Below, piece by piece: positions 39,001-48,476 of a stretch of 64,000 bases of DNA (its first letter is position 1; each line of letters opens with the position of its first letter). The stretch is from assembly GCF_000696225.1 (NCBI RefSeq), contig NZ_BAWN01000006.1, positions 62,001 through 126,000 of the forward strand, written 5' to 3'. The notes below the pieces were generated by a model. It searched no databases and was not told the DNA's origin. It saw only the letters and a list, made by a program, of their open reading frames with translations. The position numbers and the translations under genes were made by a program. The DNA comes from Serpentinimonas barnesii. GTDB lineage: Bacteria > Pseudomonadota > Gammaproteobacteria > Burkholderiales > Burkholderiaceae_C.

Positions 39001-39912
39001 TCAATAGCTCTCGCGGTAGCGGCGCCGCATGAAGTGGCCCAAGATGTTGAGCACCAGCGTCATGAGCAGCAGCACCAGCCCGACGGCAAAAATGCTTTGG
39101 TATTCAATCGTTCCGTGCGCCACGTCACCGATCGAAACCTGGGCGATGTAGGCGGTGAGGGTAGCGGCGGGCTGGGTCGGGTCCAGCGTCAGGTTGGCTT
39201 GCTGGCCAGCGGCAATGGCCACGATCATGGTTTGCCCCAGCGCCACCGACATGGCCAGAATGTAGGCCGCCACGATGCCCGAGAGCGCCGCCGGGAACAC
39301 CACGTACCAAGCGGTTTGCAGGCGCGTGGCGCCCATGGCGTAGGAGCCTTCGCGGATGTCCATGGGCACGGCGCGCATGGCGTCTTCGCTCATCGAGCTG
39401 ATAAAGGGGACGATGCTGATGCCGATCACCAAACCGGCCGACAGCATGTTGAAACCGGGCAGACCGGGGATGATTTGTTGCAACAAGGGCGTGACCAGCA
39501 GCAGCGCAAAGTAGCCATAGACCACCGAGGGTACGCTGCTGAGCATTTCGAGCGCGGGCTTGAAGATTTCGCGCACCCGGCTGGGGGCGAATTCACCCAA
39601 ATAAAGGGCGGCCAAGGTGCCCAAGGGAACGGCCACCAAGAGGCCGATGGAAGTCACCACCAAGGTGGCCCCTACCAAAGGCATGACGCCGTAGCGCGGG
39701 TCGGCAAACAGCGGCGTCCATTGCGTGTCGGTGAGAAACTCGCGCAGCGAAACCTCGCGAAAAAAGCTCAACGATTCGAGCACCAAAATCGAGACCACCG
39801 CCAGCGTAATGGCGATGGCCGACATGGCTGATAAAAAAAGCAGGGAATGGGCCACGCGCTCCTTGAGGTGGCGGGCGGGTTGCGGGCTAAAGCGGGAGCG
39901 CGTGGGATTCAT
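39001..39912 (-). CDS. pstC: Phosphate ABC transporter permease PstC
   Basis: A 303-residue permease partner of PstA. The first helix is LLFLSAMSAIAITLAVVSIL and PSVVYGYFALLLV is the PstC counterpart of the PstA motif; the ATPase-contact loop is REGSYAMGATRLQTAWYVVF. It lies 36 bp downstream of pstS and overlaps the alternative pstA start. Confidence 0.95.
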   Translation of the reverse strand: MNPTRSRFSPQPARHLKERVAHSLLFLSAMSAIAITLAVVSILVLESLSFFREVSLREFLTDTQWTPLFADPRYGVMPLVGATLVVTSIGLLVAVPLGTLAALYLGEFAPSRVREIFKPALEMLSSVPSVVYGYFALLLVTPLLQQIIPGLPGFNMLSAGLVIGISIVPFISSMSEDAMRAVPMDIREGSYAMGATRLQTAWYVVFPAALSGIVAAYILAMSVALGQTMIVAIAAGQQANLTLDPTQPAATLTAYIAQVSIGDVAHGTIEYQSIFAVGLVLLLMTLVLNILGHFMRRRYRESY

Positions 39913-39948
39913 CGACTATTCGGATAGGCCAGTGAGATCAAGTCCAAT

Positions 39949-40959
39949 TTACTGCCGGGGTTCGCGCCGCATCACGTCCTGGATGCGCACGCCCACCACC
40001 GGCTCGCCAGTGGCAAAACGGGTGCCCAAGCGGTTGTCGCGCAGGTGCCCGGCCGCCACGGTGTAGGCCTCGGCGGGCAGCGGCACGAAGCCGACTTCGC
40101 GTGACAAACGCGCCCCTTGGGCCAGGAAGAACTCGGCGAACTGGCGCACTTCGGGGCGTTGCAACGAGCGCTCGGCCACGTAGATGAACAGCGGGCGCGC
40201 CAGCGGCTGGTAGGTGCCGGCGATCACGTTGTCTAGGGTTGGGGCCACGGCGGCCCCGCCAGCCGCCGGGACGATGCTGACCGAGCGCAGCCGCTCCCGG
40301 TTGGCTTCGTAGTAGGCCATGCCAAAGTAGCCCAGTGCGCCACGGTCGCGCGCAATGCCCATGACGGTCACGTTGTCGTCTTCGGTCGCCATGTAGTCGG
40401 TGCGGCTCTGGCCGCTGCGGCCCATGATGGCTTCGGTGAAGTAGTCGAAAGTGCCCGAAGCCGAGCCGGGGCCAAACAGCGTCAGGGCCTGGTCGGGGAA
40501 GGCGGGATCGATCTGGCGCCAGTTGGTGATGCGACCGGTGGCGGTGGGCTCCCAGATGGTGCGCAGTTGCGCCACCGTGAGCTGGCGCGCCCAGGTGTTG
40601 TCGCGGTGCACGGCCACGGTAAGGGCGTCGAAGGCCACGGGCAGTTCGATGAAGCGGATGCCGGCGGCGCGGCAGGCCTCGATTTCGGCGGCGCGGGCGG
40701 GGCGCGAGGCGCCGGTCACGTCGAGCTCGCCCCGGCAAAAGCGGGCGAAGCCGCCGCCGGTGCCCGACACGCCCACCGTGACGCGCACGTTGCGGTTGGC
40801 CCGTTGAAACTCCTCGGCCACCGCCTCGGAGATGGGGAACAGGGTGCTGGAGCCGTCCACCCGCACCGTGGCGGGCTGCGCCCAAGCGGGCGTGAAGGCG
40901 GCCACACCGCCCAGCAGGGCAGCAGTGGACAAGGCCAGAAAGGCACGTTTGCTTTGCAT
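39949..40959 (-). CDS. pstS: Phosphate-binding protein PstS
   Basis: A 336-residue periplasmic phosphate receptor. The signal peptide is MQSKRAFLALSTAALLGGV...AWA with cleavage before QPATVRVDGSST. The phosphate-binding loops are VDGSSTLFPIS, SGTGGGFARFCRGELDVTGA and FGPGSASGTFDYF, the last being the Ser-Gly-Thr loop of the family. It belongs to the SphX-like branch rather than the E. coli PstS branch. The ATG at 40959 has GGAG six bases upstream; a TTG four codons earlier lies in that site. A Pho-box-like element lies about 95 bp upstream. Confidence 0.93.
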   Translation of the reverse strand: MQSKRAFLALSTAALLGGVAAFTPAWAQPATVRVDGSSTLFPISEAVAEEFQRANRNVRVTVGVSGTGGGFARFCRGELDVTGASRPARAAEIEACRAAGIRFIELPVAFDALTVAVHRDNTWARQLTVAQLRTIWEPTATGRITNWRQIDPAFPDQALTLFGPGSASGTFDYFTEAIMGRSGQSRTDYMATEDDNVTVMGIARDRGALGYFGMAYYEANRERLRSVSIVPAAGGAAVAPTLDNVIAGTYQPLARPLFIYVAERSLQRPEVRQFAEFFLAQGARLSREVGFVPLPAEAYTVAAGHLRDNRLGTRFATGEPVVGVRIQDVMRREPRQ

Positions 40960-41053
40960 GTGAATCTCCAAAGTGAAAAAATCCCTGATCGGCTTGCCTG
41001 CGAGCTTTTAACGGCTCTTGGGCAACCGACTGCACCTATCTTCACTGCGCATT

Positions 41054-41071
41054 GTGAAAAATTGATGACTT
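41054..41071 (-). promoter_or_regulatory. Candidate Pho box for the pst operon
   Basis: On the minus strand AAGTCAT-CAAT-TTTTCAC shows two seven-base units with an 11 bp period, like the CTGTCAT direct repeats of PhoB boxes. It ends about 95 bp upstream of the pstS start, in the 199 bp divergent gap shared with the DNA ligase gene. The second unit is weak. Confidence 0.5.
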
Positions 41072-41089
41072 TTCCGAGCGCATCGATAG

Positions 41090-43363
<2,274 letters not shown>

Positions 43364-43378
43364 AGCTGGCCCTCCGAG

Positions 43379-43543
43379 CCAGCGCCGGGCCGCCCCAAGC
43401 TGGCGAGCGCCCCCTCGGGGGGCAGCGCAGCCGCATCAGCGGCAAGCGTGGGGGCTCAACCCAATCGCTGCCGGGCCGCCCCAAGGCGATTGGCGCCCCC
43501 TCGGGGGGCAGCGCAGCCGCATCAGCGGCAAGCGTGGGGGCTC
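43379..43543 (+). repeat. Tandem REP-like repeats downstream of ligA, copies C1 and C2
   Basis: Two units fill the gap between the convergent ligA and glnD stops. Bases 43407-43457 and 43493-43543 are identical over 51 bp, including the core GCGCCCCCTCGGGGGGCAGC. Each is preceded by GCCGGGCCGCCCCAAG, the same spacer found in copy A near 2.4 kb. In C2 the outer arms CCAATCGC and GGCGATTGG are also present. The position between two 3' ends is usual for REP elements. Confidence 0.92.
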
Positions 43544-43547
43544 CGCT

Positions 43548-46250
43548 CTAGTCTGATTCGAGCGCGTGCAGCAGGTCGTGGTTTAGCTGCGCCTGCGCCC
43601 GCGCCAGGTGCAGGTGTGGGCCGCGAATCAGGAAGGTGTCCTCAACGCGCTCGCCCAGCGTGCTGATCTTGGCCAGTTGCACATCCACCTGATGCTGCGC
43701 CAGCACGCGCGCAATCGCGTACAGCAGCCCGATGCGGTCGCTGGACGACACGGTGAGCAGCCAGCGCTGGCCCTTTTCGTCGGGTTGCAGGCCCACGCGA
43801 GGCAGGATCGGAAAGCTTTTCACACGGCGCGATAGCCGCCCTTTGCCCGGCGCGGGCAGGGGGCCACCCTGCTGCAGCGCCAGCGGCAAGTCGTTCTCCA
43901 CCTGCGCGATCCACTCGCGGTGCTGGTCCGGCATGCTGGCCGGCAACACTTGGAAGGTGTCGAGCGCAAAACCATCGAGGGTGGTGTGGATCTTGGCGTC
44001 TTGGATGCTAAAACCACCGCGATCAAAATAGGCGCAGGCGCGCACGAACAATTCGGCGTGGTCGGCGGTGTAGATCAAGACCTGCAACCCTTCCCCGATC
44101 GGCGACTGGCGCACACGCACCAAGGGGCTGGGCGCGGCCTCGCGCAGTTTTGCACCCAAGCCCGTTGCGCGCTCGTGCAGCACCTTGCTGATCTGGCGCG
44201 TGTGCCACGCGATTTCGTCGGCCGAGTGGCGCATGAAGTAGCCCACGTCGAGCTGCTGCCACAGGCGCTGGTGCGCCAGCTGTGGCAGCGCATGCAGCGC
44301 CAGCCGGGCCAGCGCCTCGCGTTTGCGCGCTTCGATCTCGGCCGCCGGGTCGGGGGCGCCGCCACCGAGCACGCGCAAAGTGGCGTGGTACAGGTCTTCG
44401 AGCAGCTTGCCCTTCCAGGCGTTCCAGACCTTGGGGCTGGTGCCGCGGATGTCGGCCACGGTGAGCAGGTACAGCGCGGTCAGGCGGCGTTCGCTGCCCA
44501 CCCGGCGCGCAAAGGCGGCGATCACGTCGGGGTCGGACAAGTCTTCTTTTTGCGCCACCCGGCTCATGCTCAGGTGCTCGGCCACAAGGAAGCGGATCAG
44601 ATCGGCGTCGGCCCGCTCGATGCCGTGCTGGCGCGCAAAGCTGGCCACCTCGCGCGCACCGACCTCGGAGTGGTCGCCCCCGCGGCCCTTGCCGATGTCG
44701 TGAAACAAGGCCGCCACGTAAAGCAGCCAGGGCTGGTCCCAGCCTGCGGCCAGGCGCGCGCAAAAGGGGTATTCGTGCGCGTGTTCGGGAATAAAGAAGC
44801 GCCGCACATTGCGCAGCACCATCAGGATGTGCTGATCGACCGTGTAGACGTGAAACAGGTCGTGCTGCATCTGCCCAACGGTGCTGCGAAAGGCCCACAG
44901 GTAGCGCCCCAGCACCGAGGTCTGGTTCATGAGCCTGAAGGCGTGCGTGATGCCGCTGGGCTGCTGCAAAATGCGCATGAAGGTGGCGCGGTTGCGCGGG
45001 TCGCGCCGAAACGCCGCGTTCATCAGCCCGCGTGCGTTGTAGAGCGCGCGCAGGGTGCGCGCCGACAGCCCCGTGATGCCGGGCGCGGTCTGGTGCAGCA
45101 AAAAGGTTTCCAGTATGGCTTGCGGGTGCTGCCAGTACAGGTCGTCGCTGGCGATTTCGAGCATGCCGTCTTTGTCGAAAAAATGCTCGGTCAGGGCGCG
45201 CAGGGGCGGCGCGTTGCCGCGCTGGTCGGCGTCGATGCGCTCCTGGATGTTGAGCAGCAGCACCTCGTTGAGCTGCGTCACGGCCTTGGCGGCCCAGTAG
45301 TAGCGCCGCATCAGGGCTTCGCTGGCGCGGCGTGCGCCGCGGGCGTGCAGGGCTTTGGGGCTTTGTGCCTCATCGCCCTCGAGCTGGGCGCGGTAGCCAA
45401 AGGCCTGCGCCAGCGCCGATTGCAAATCGAACACCAGCCGGTCTTCGCGCCGCCCGGCCAGCACGTGCAGCCGGGCCCGAATCAGGCTCAGCAACGCCTC
45501 GTTGGCCTTGAGCTGGCGCCCCTCTAGGGCCGTGGCCAGGCCGCGCTGCACCAGCTCGTCCCACGAGTGGCCCAAACCAGCGGCCTTGGCCAGCCAGAGG
45601 ATGGTGTGCAGGTCGCGCAAGCCTCCGGGCGACTCCTTGCAGTTGGGCTCTAGCGCGTAGGGGGTGTTTTCGAATTTCTGGTGGCGCTGGCGCTGCTCCA
45701 GCAACTTGGCCTGCATGAAGGCGCGCGCATCGAGGGCGTCGAACAGCGCGCACACCAGCGACTCAAACGGCTTGCGGGCCCCGGCCAGCCAGCGGCTTTC
45801 CAGCAAGGCGGTTTGCACCGTAACGTCGGCGGAGGCCTCGTGCAGGCACTGCGCCTGCGTGCGCACGCTCGATCCGATGCTGAGCCCCATGTCCCAGCAG
45901 GCACCAATAAAACCCTCCAACGCCACCTTGACGGCCGGTTGGGCCTCGAGATCGAGCGCCTCGGGCAGCAGCAGCAGCACGTCGATATCGGAATGCGGGA
46001 ACAGCTCGCCGCGTCCGTAGCCACCCACCGCCACCAGCGTGCAGCCCGGCGGCAGCGCGGCCTGGCGCCAGAGCTGGCGCAACACCTCGTCGGCCAGGCG
46101 CGCCAGCCGCCGCAGGGGCGCGTGGATGCCGCGCGCCGTGCCTTCCCAGTGGCCGATGCTCGCCAAAATGGCTGCCCGGTCGCCTTGGTAGCGCTGGCGC
46201 AGGGCGGCAAGCGGCAGAGTTGCGGGATCGGCGGCAGGGGTGGCTTGCAT
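43548..46250 (-). CDS. glnD: PII uridylyltransferase / uridylyl-removing enzyme
   Basis: A 900-residue nitrogen-status sensor that uridylylates PII proteins when glutamine is low and removes UMP when it is high. The nucleotidyltransferase motif is VGGYGRGELFPHSDIDVLLL near residue 70, the HD hydrolase domain has LFHDIGKGRGGDHSEVGA near residue 505, and two ACT domains lie at the C-terminus (VLIYTADHAELFVRACAYFD and LTVSSSDRIGLLYAIARVLA). ATG 46250 is chosen; another ATG five codons upstream (46265) is equally possible and neither has a clear ribosome binding site. It follows map. Confidence 0.95.
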   Translation of the reverse strand: MQATPAADPATLPLAALRQRYQGDRAAILASIGHWEGTARGIHAPLRRLARLADEVLRQLWRQAALPPGCTLVAVGGYGRGELFPHSDIDVLLLLPEALDLEAQPAVKVALEGFIGACWDMGLSIGSSVRTQAQCLHEASADVTVQTALLESRWLAGARKPFESLVCALFDALDARAFMQAKLLEQRQRHQKFENTPYALEPNCKESPGGLRDLHTILWLAKAAGLGHSWDELVQRGLATALEGRQLKANEALLSLIRARLHVLAGRREDRLVFDLQSALAQAFGYRAQLEGDEAQSPKALHARGARRASEALMRRYYWAAKAVTQLNEVLLLNIQERIDADQRGNAPPLRALTEHFFDKDGMLEIASDDLYWQHPQAILETFLLHQTAPGITGLSARTLRALYNARGLMNAAFRRDPRNRATFMRILQQPSGITHAFRLMNQTSVLGRYLWAFRSTVGQMQHDLFHVYTVDQHILMVLRNVRRFFIPEHAHEYPFCARLAAGWDQPWLLYVAALFHDIGKGRGGDHSEVGAREVASFARQHGIERADADLIRFLVAEHLSMSRVAQKEDLSDPDVIAAFARRVGSERRLTALYLLTVADIRGTSPKVWNAWKGKLLEDLYHATLRVLGGGAPDPAAEIEARKREALARLALHALPQLAHQRLWQQLDVGYFMRHSADEIAWHTRQISKVLHERATGLGAKLREAAPSPLVRVRQSPIGEGLQVLIYTADHAELFVRACAYFDRGGFSIQDAKIHTTLDGFALDTFQVLPASMPDQHREWIAQVENDLPLALQQGGPLPAPGKGRLSRRVKSFPILPRVGLQPDEKGQRWLLTVSSSDRIGLLYAIARVLAQHQVDVQLAKISTLGERVEDTFLIRGPHLHLARAQAQLNHDLLHALESD

Positions 46251-46315
46251 GGAATAGGGGGGCATGCAAAACGAGGTGGCTGCGGCAGCCAGTTCGCCAG
46301 CCGGCCGGATTGGGT

Positions 46316-47128
46316 TTAGGCCTGCAGGCGCAGCGCGGTGGGCGGTGGCGGCGGCGAGCCGGCCGAAAGCGTCAGAATTTCGAAGCCGGTTTCGGTGCAC
46401 AACACGGTGTGCTCCCATTGCGCCGAGAGCGAGCGGTCTTTGGTGGCAATGGTCCAGCCGTCGCCCATTTCGCGGATTTCGCGCCGGCCCTGGTTGATCA
46501 TGGGCTCAATGGTGAAGGTCATGCCAGCTTGCAGCGCCATGCCGGTGCCGGGGCGGCCATAGTGCAGCACCTGCGGCTCCTCGTGGAATTGCTGCCCGAT
46601 GCCGTGGCCGCAGAACTCGCGCACCACCGAGTAGCCGGCGGCTTCGGCGTGCTGCTGGATCGCGTACCCGATGTCGCCCAAACGCGCCCCTGGGCGCACA
46701 CGCTCAATGCCCTTCCACATCGCCTCGTAGGTGATGGTGCACAGGCGCAGCGCCGCCGGGGCCGCGGCACCCACCACGAACATGCGGCTGGTGTCGCCGT
46801 GCCAGCCGTCTTTGATGACCGTGACGTCGATGTTGACGATGTCGCCGCGCTTGAGCGGCTTGTCGTTGGGGATACCGTGGCAGATCACCTGGTTGACCGA
46901 GGTGCAGATGCTCTTGGGGTAGGGCGCATAACCGCCGGGCGCGTAGTTGAGCGGGGCCGGGATGGCTTGCTGTACCCCAACGATGTAGTCGTGCGCCAGC
47001 CGGTCGAGCTCGTTGGTGTTGATGCCGGCTTGCACGAATGGGCCGAGGTAGTCGAGCACCTCGCTGGCCAGGCGCCCGGCGCGGCGCATGCCTTCGATGC
47101 CGCTTGCGTCCTTGATGGTGACGGTCAT
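46316..47128 (-). CDS. map: Methionine aminopeptidase, type I
   Basis: A 270-residue dinuclear metallopeptidase that removes the initiator Met. Metal ligands are expected at Asp in VNIDVTVIKDGWHGDTSRMF (two), His in FCGHGIGQQFHEEP, Glu in MTFTIEPMINQG and Glu in QWEHTVLCTETG. A short Ala/Pro-rich tail follows the catalytic domain. It precedes glnD on the same strand; in many betaproteobacteria map lies next to rpsB-tsf and glnD, but here the other flank is the tRNA-Arg island remnant. Confidence 0.96.
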   Translation of the reverse strand: MTVTIKDASGIEGMRRAGRLASEVLDYLGPFVQAGINTNELDRLAHDYIVGVQQAIPAPLNYAPGGYAPYPKSICTSVNQVICHGIPNDKPLKRGDIVNIDVTVIKDGWHGDTSRMFVVGAAAPAALRLCTITYEAMWKGIERVRPGARLGDIGYAIQQHAEAAGYSVVREFCGHGIGQQFHEEPQVLHYGRPGTGMALQAGMTFTIEPMINQGRREIREMGDGWTIATKDRSLSAQWEHTVLCTETGFEILTLSAGSPPPPPTALRLQA

Positions 47129-47151
47129 GGGAAGAATGAAAATGGGACGAT

Positions 47152-47210
47152 TGGCCCGCCCGACAGGGGTCGAACCTGTGACCTACGCCTTAGAAGGCGG
47201 TTGCGGGCAT
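47152..47210 (-). pseudogene. tRNA-Arg-like copy lacking the D arm
   Basis: On the minus strand this 59-base sequence, including a CCA end (47152-47154), matches the intact tRNA-Arg at 48346-48422 from the anticodon stem to the 3' end with three mismatches in about 53 bases. Its anticodon is also TCT (47192-47194). The 18 bases of the D arm are missing: the acceptor-like TGCCCG is joined directly to CAAC. Two mismatches break the anticodon stem. It is best read as the 3' half of a tRNA left as an attachment site. Confidence 0.8.
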
Positions 47211-47308
47211 TTATAGGAAATTGATTTACAACGGGTTTTTGCGTTTTTGCTGAGATTTTGGGCGCATCTGTGGCGCAAACAAATGGCAATGGAGTAACGC
47301 AATGATAC

Positions 47309-47413
47309 ATGGCGGATGCGGTGCGCCGCCGGGTGTGCTGCCGTGGCGAGGGCCTGTCGCCCAAGGCCCGTCGCGAGCTGCTGGGGCATTCGCAGCTTTC
47401 GCTTGCACTGTAA
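47309..47413 (+). pseudogene. Tyrosine recombinase C-terminal remnant
   Basis: A 34-codon frame ends in LSPKARRELLGHSQLSLAL and a stop. The LLGHSQLS segment resembles the conserved LGHS motif located between the catalytic Arg/His box and the nucleophile Tyr in phage integrases. An in-frame TGA lies just upstream and the Tyr is missing, so this is only a remnant. It sits 100 bp from the tRNA-like copy, where an integrase gene is expected. The match is short and the call is tentative. Confidence 0.45.
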
Positions 47414-47432
47414 GGCCGGGCAGGTCTAAAAT
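47403..47432 (+). promoter_or_regulatory. Candidate promoter of the phd-vapC pair
   Basis: TTGCAC (47403-47408) and TAAAAT (47427-47432) are separated by 18 bp and point to phd. TGAC and GTCA half sites (47433-47447 region) follow the -10 and may be the autoregulatory operator. The -35 box lies inside the end of the integrase remnant. Confidence 0.55.
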
Positions 47433-47461
47433 GACCTCATGTAGTCACATAGAGATTCATC

Positions 47462-47716
47462 ATGGAAACATTGCAAATTCGTCAAGCCAAAGCCAGCTTT
47501 TCTGCGCTGGTGGCCGCGGCTGAACAAGGCCGCCCCACCTTGGTCAGCCGCCACGGTCAGCCCTGTGCCATGATCGTGCCGGTGGCCGATGGCGCGCGCC
47601 TCTACCCGCTGGAAATGCCCAACCTAGCCAACTATCTGTTGGCACTGCCCGAGCCACTGGAAGCGCTGGAGACCGAGCGCGACACCACCCCGCTGCGAGG
47701 GGTTGATTTTGACTAA
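47462..47716 (+). CDS. Phd/YefM-family antitoxin
   Basis: An 84-residue antitoxin. METLQIRQAKASFSALVAAA followed by GRPTLVSRHGQPCAMIVPV is the standard Phd/YefM DNA-binding fold. The C-terminal 35 residues, rich in Pro, Leu and Glu, would mask the toxin. The end overlaps the start of the vapC gene. The pair lies within the tRNA-Arg island remnant. Confidence 0.88.
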   Translation: METLQIRQAKASFSALVAAAEQGRPTLVSRHGQPCAMIVPVADGARLYPLEMPNLANYLLALPEPLEALETERDTTPLRGVDFD

Positions 47717-48161
47717 GGGTTATCTGCTGGATACCAGCGTGCTGTCTTTGCTGGCACCCGGACGCGCGGCCTTGCTTGCCACCCCCTTGAGCGACTGGCT
47801 GCAAGCGCATCACCAAGCCCTGTTTCTGCCCGCCATAGCCATTGCCGAAATCGCGCAAGGCATCGGCAAGCTGCGCCGCGCCGGTAGCGTCGAGCGTGCC
47901 GACCGGCTTGACCGCTGGTTGGACGGCTTATTGGCCAGCTACACCGAGCGCATCTTGCCGCTGGATGCGCAAGCGGCGCGGCTGGCGGGGCAAATTTCCG
48001 ATGCGGCCATCGCGCAGGGCCGCCACCCCGGCTTTGCCGACGTAGCCATTGCGGCGCTGGCGCAACACGCGGGCCTGCTGCTGCTCACCTGCAACCTCAA
48101 ACACTTCCAGCCGCTGGGCGTGGCCTGCGCTGACCCACTGGTCGCACTGCCTTCGGAATAA
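47709..48161 (+). CDS. vapC: VapC-type PIN-domain toxin
   Basis: A 150-residue PIN-domain nuclease. Catalytic acids are expected at Asp of YLLDTSVLSLL, Glu of AIAEIAQGIGKL and Asp of HPGFADVAIAALA; TCNLKHFQPLGV closes the fold. TTG 47709 is chosen because GAGGGG lies six bases upstream; a TTG two codons earlier is directly adjacent to that site. The gene overlaps the antitoxin gene by eight bases, consistent with coupled synthesis. Confidence 0.88.
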   Translation: MTKGYLLDTSVLSLLAPGRAALLATPLSDWLQAHHQALFLPAIAIAEIAQGIGKLRRAGSVERADRLDRWLDGLLASYTERILPLDAQAARLAGQISDAAIAQGRHPGFADVAIAALAQHAGLLLLTCNLKHFQPLGVACADPLVALPSE

Positions 48162-48345
48162 GCATTTACCATGCCCTGATGGCCACCCCAAACTGCAGCG
48201 GTGCATTAGCCGATCTTGGATGGTGCTTGCCCTCGAGGGCGTTGAAAGCAGGCGGATGTTCGTCATGCCCGCAGCCGCTATGCAGTTTGTCAGATACTGA
48301 TCTATATCAGCGACATTAGAAAAGTTCGCTAATCTGTTGTTTTTA

Positions 48346-48422
48346 TGGCCTGCCCGACAGGGGTCGAACCTGTGACCTACGGCTTAGAAGGCCGTTGCTC
48401 TATCCAGCTGAGCTACGGGCAG
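48346..48422 (-). tRNA. tRNA-Arg, anticodon TCT
   Basis: A complete 77-base tRNA including an encoded CCA. The acceptor arms CTGCCCG and CGGGCAG pair fully; the D arm is GCTC...GAGC, the anticodon stem ACGGC/GCCGT carries loop CTTCTAA (TCT, complement at 48386-48388), and the T arm is ACAGG TTCGACC CCTGT. It reads AGA, a rare codon in such a GC-rich genome. Its 3' half is the integration site for the element remnant next to it. Confidence 0.96.
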
Positions 48423-48476
48423 AGGGTGGTGCCGCCATGGTAACGAGACTTGCGCAAGCCAAGGGGCCGTGGGGTC

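Larger units (their letters stand above)
47152..48422. mobile_element. Remnant of a small integrative element at tRNA-Arg
   Basis: The intact tRNA-Arg gene at one end and a copy of its 3' half at the other are direct repeats of about 53 bp, the classical product of site-specific insertion into a tRNA 3' end. Between them lie a fragment like the C-terminus of a tyrosine recombinase, a phd antitoxin gene, a vapC toxin gene and about 180 bp with no recognisable content (48162-48345). The interval of about 1.1 kb is far too short for a working island, so I infer a decayed one kept by its toxin-antitoxin pair. Confidence 0.65.
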
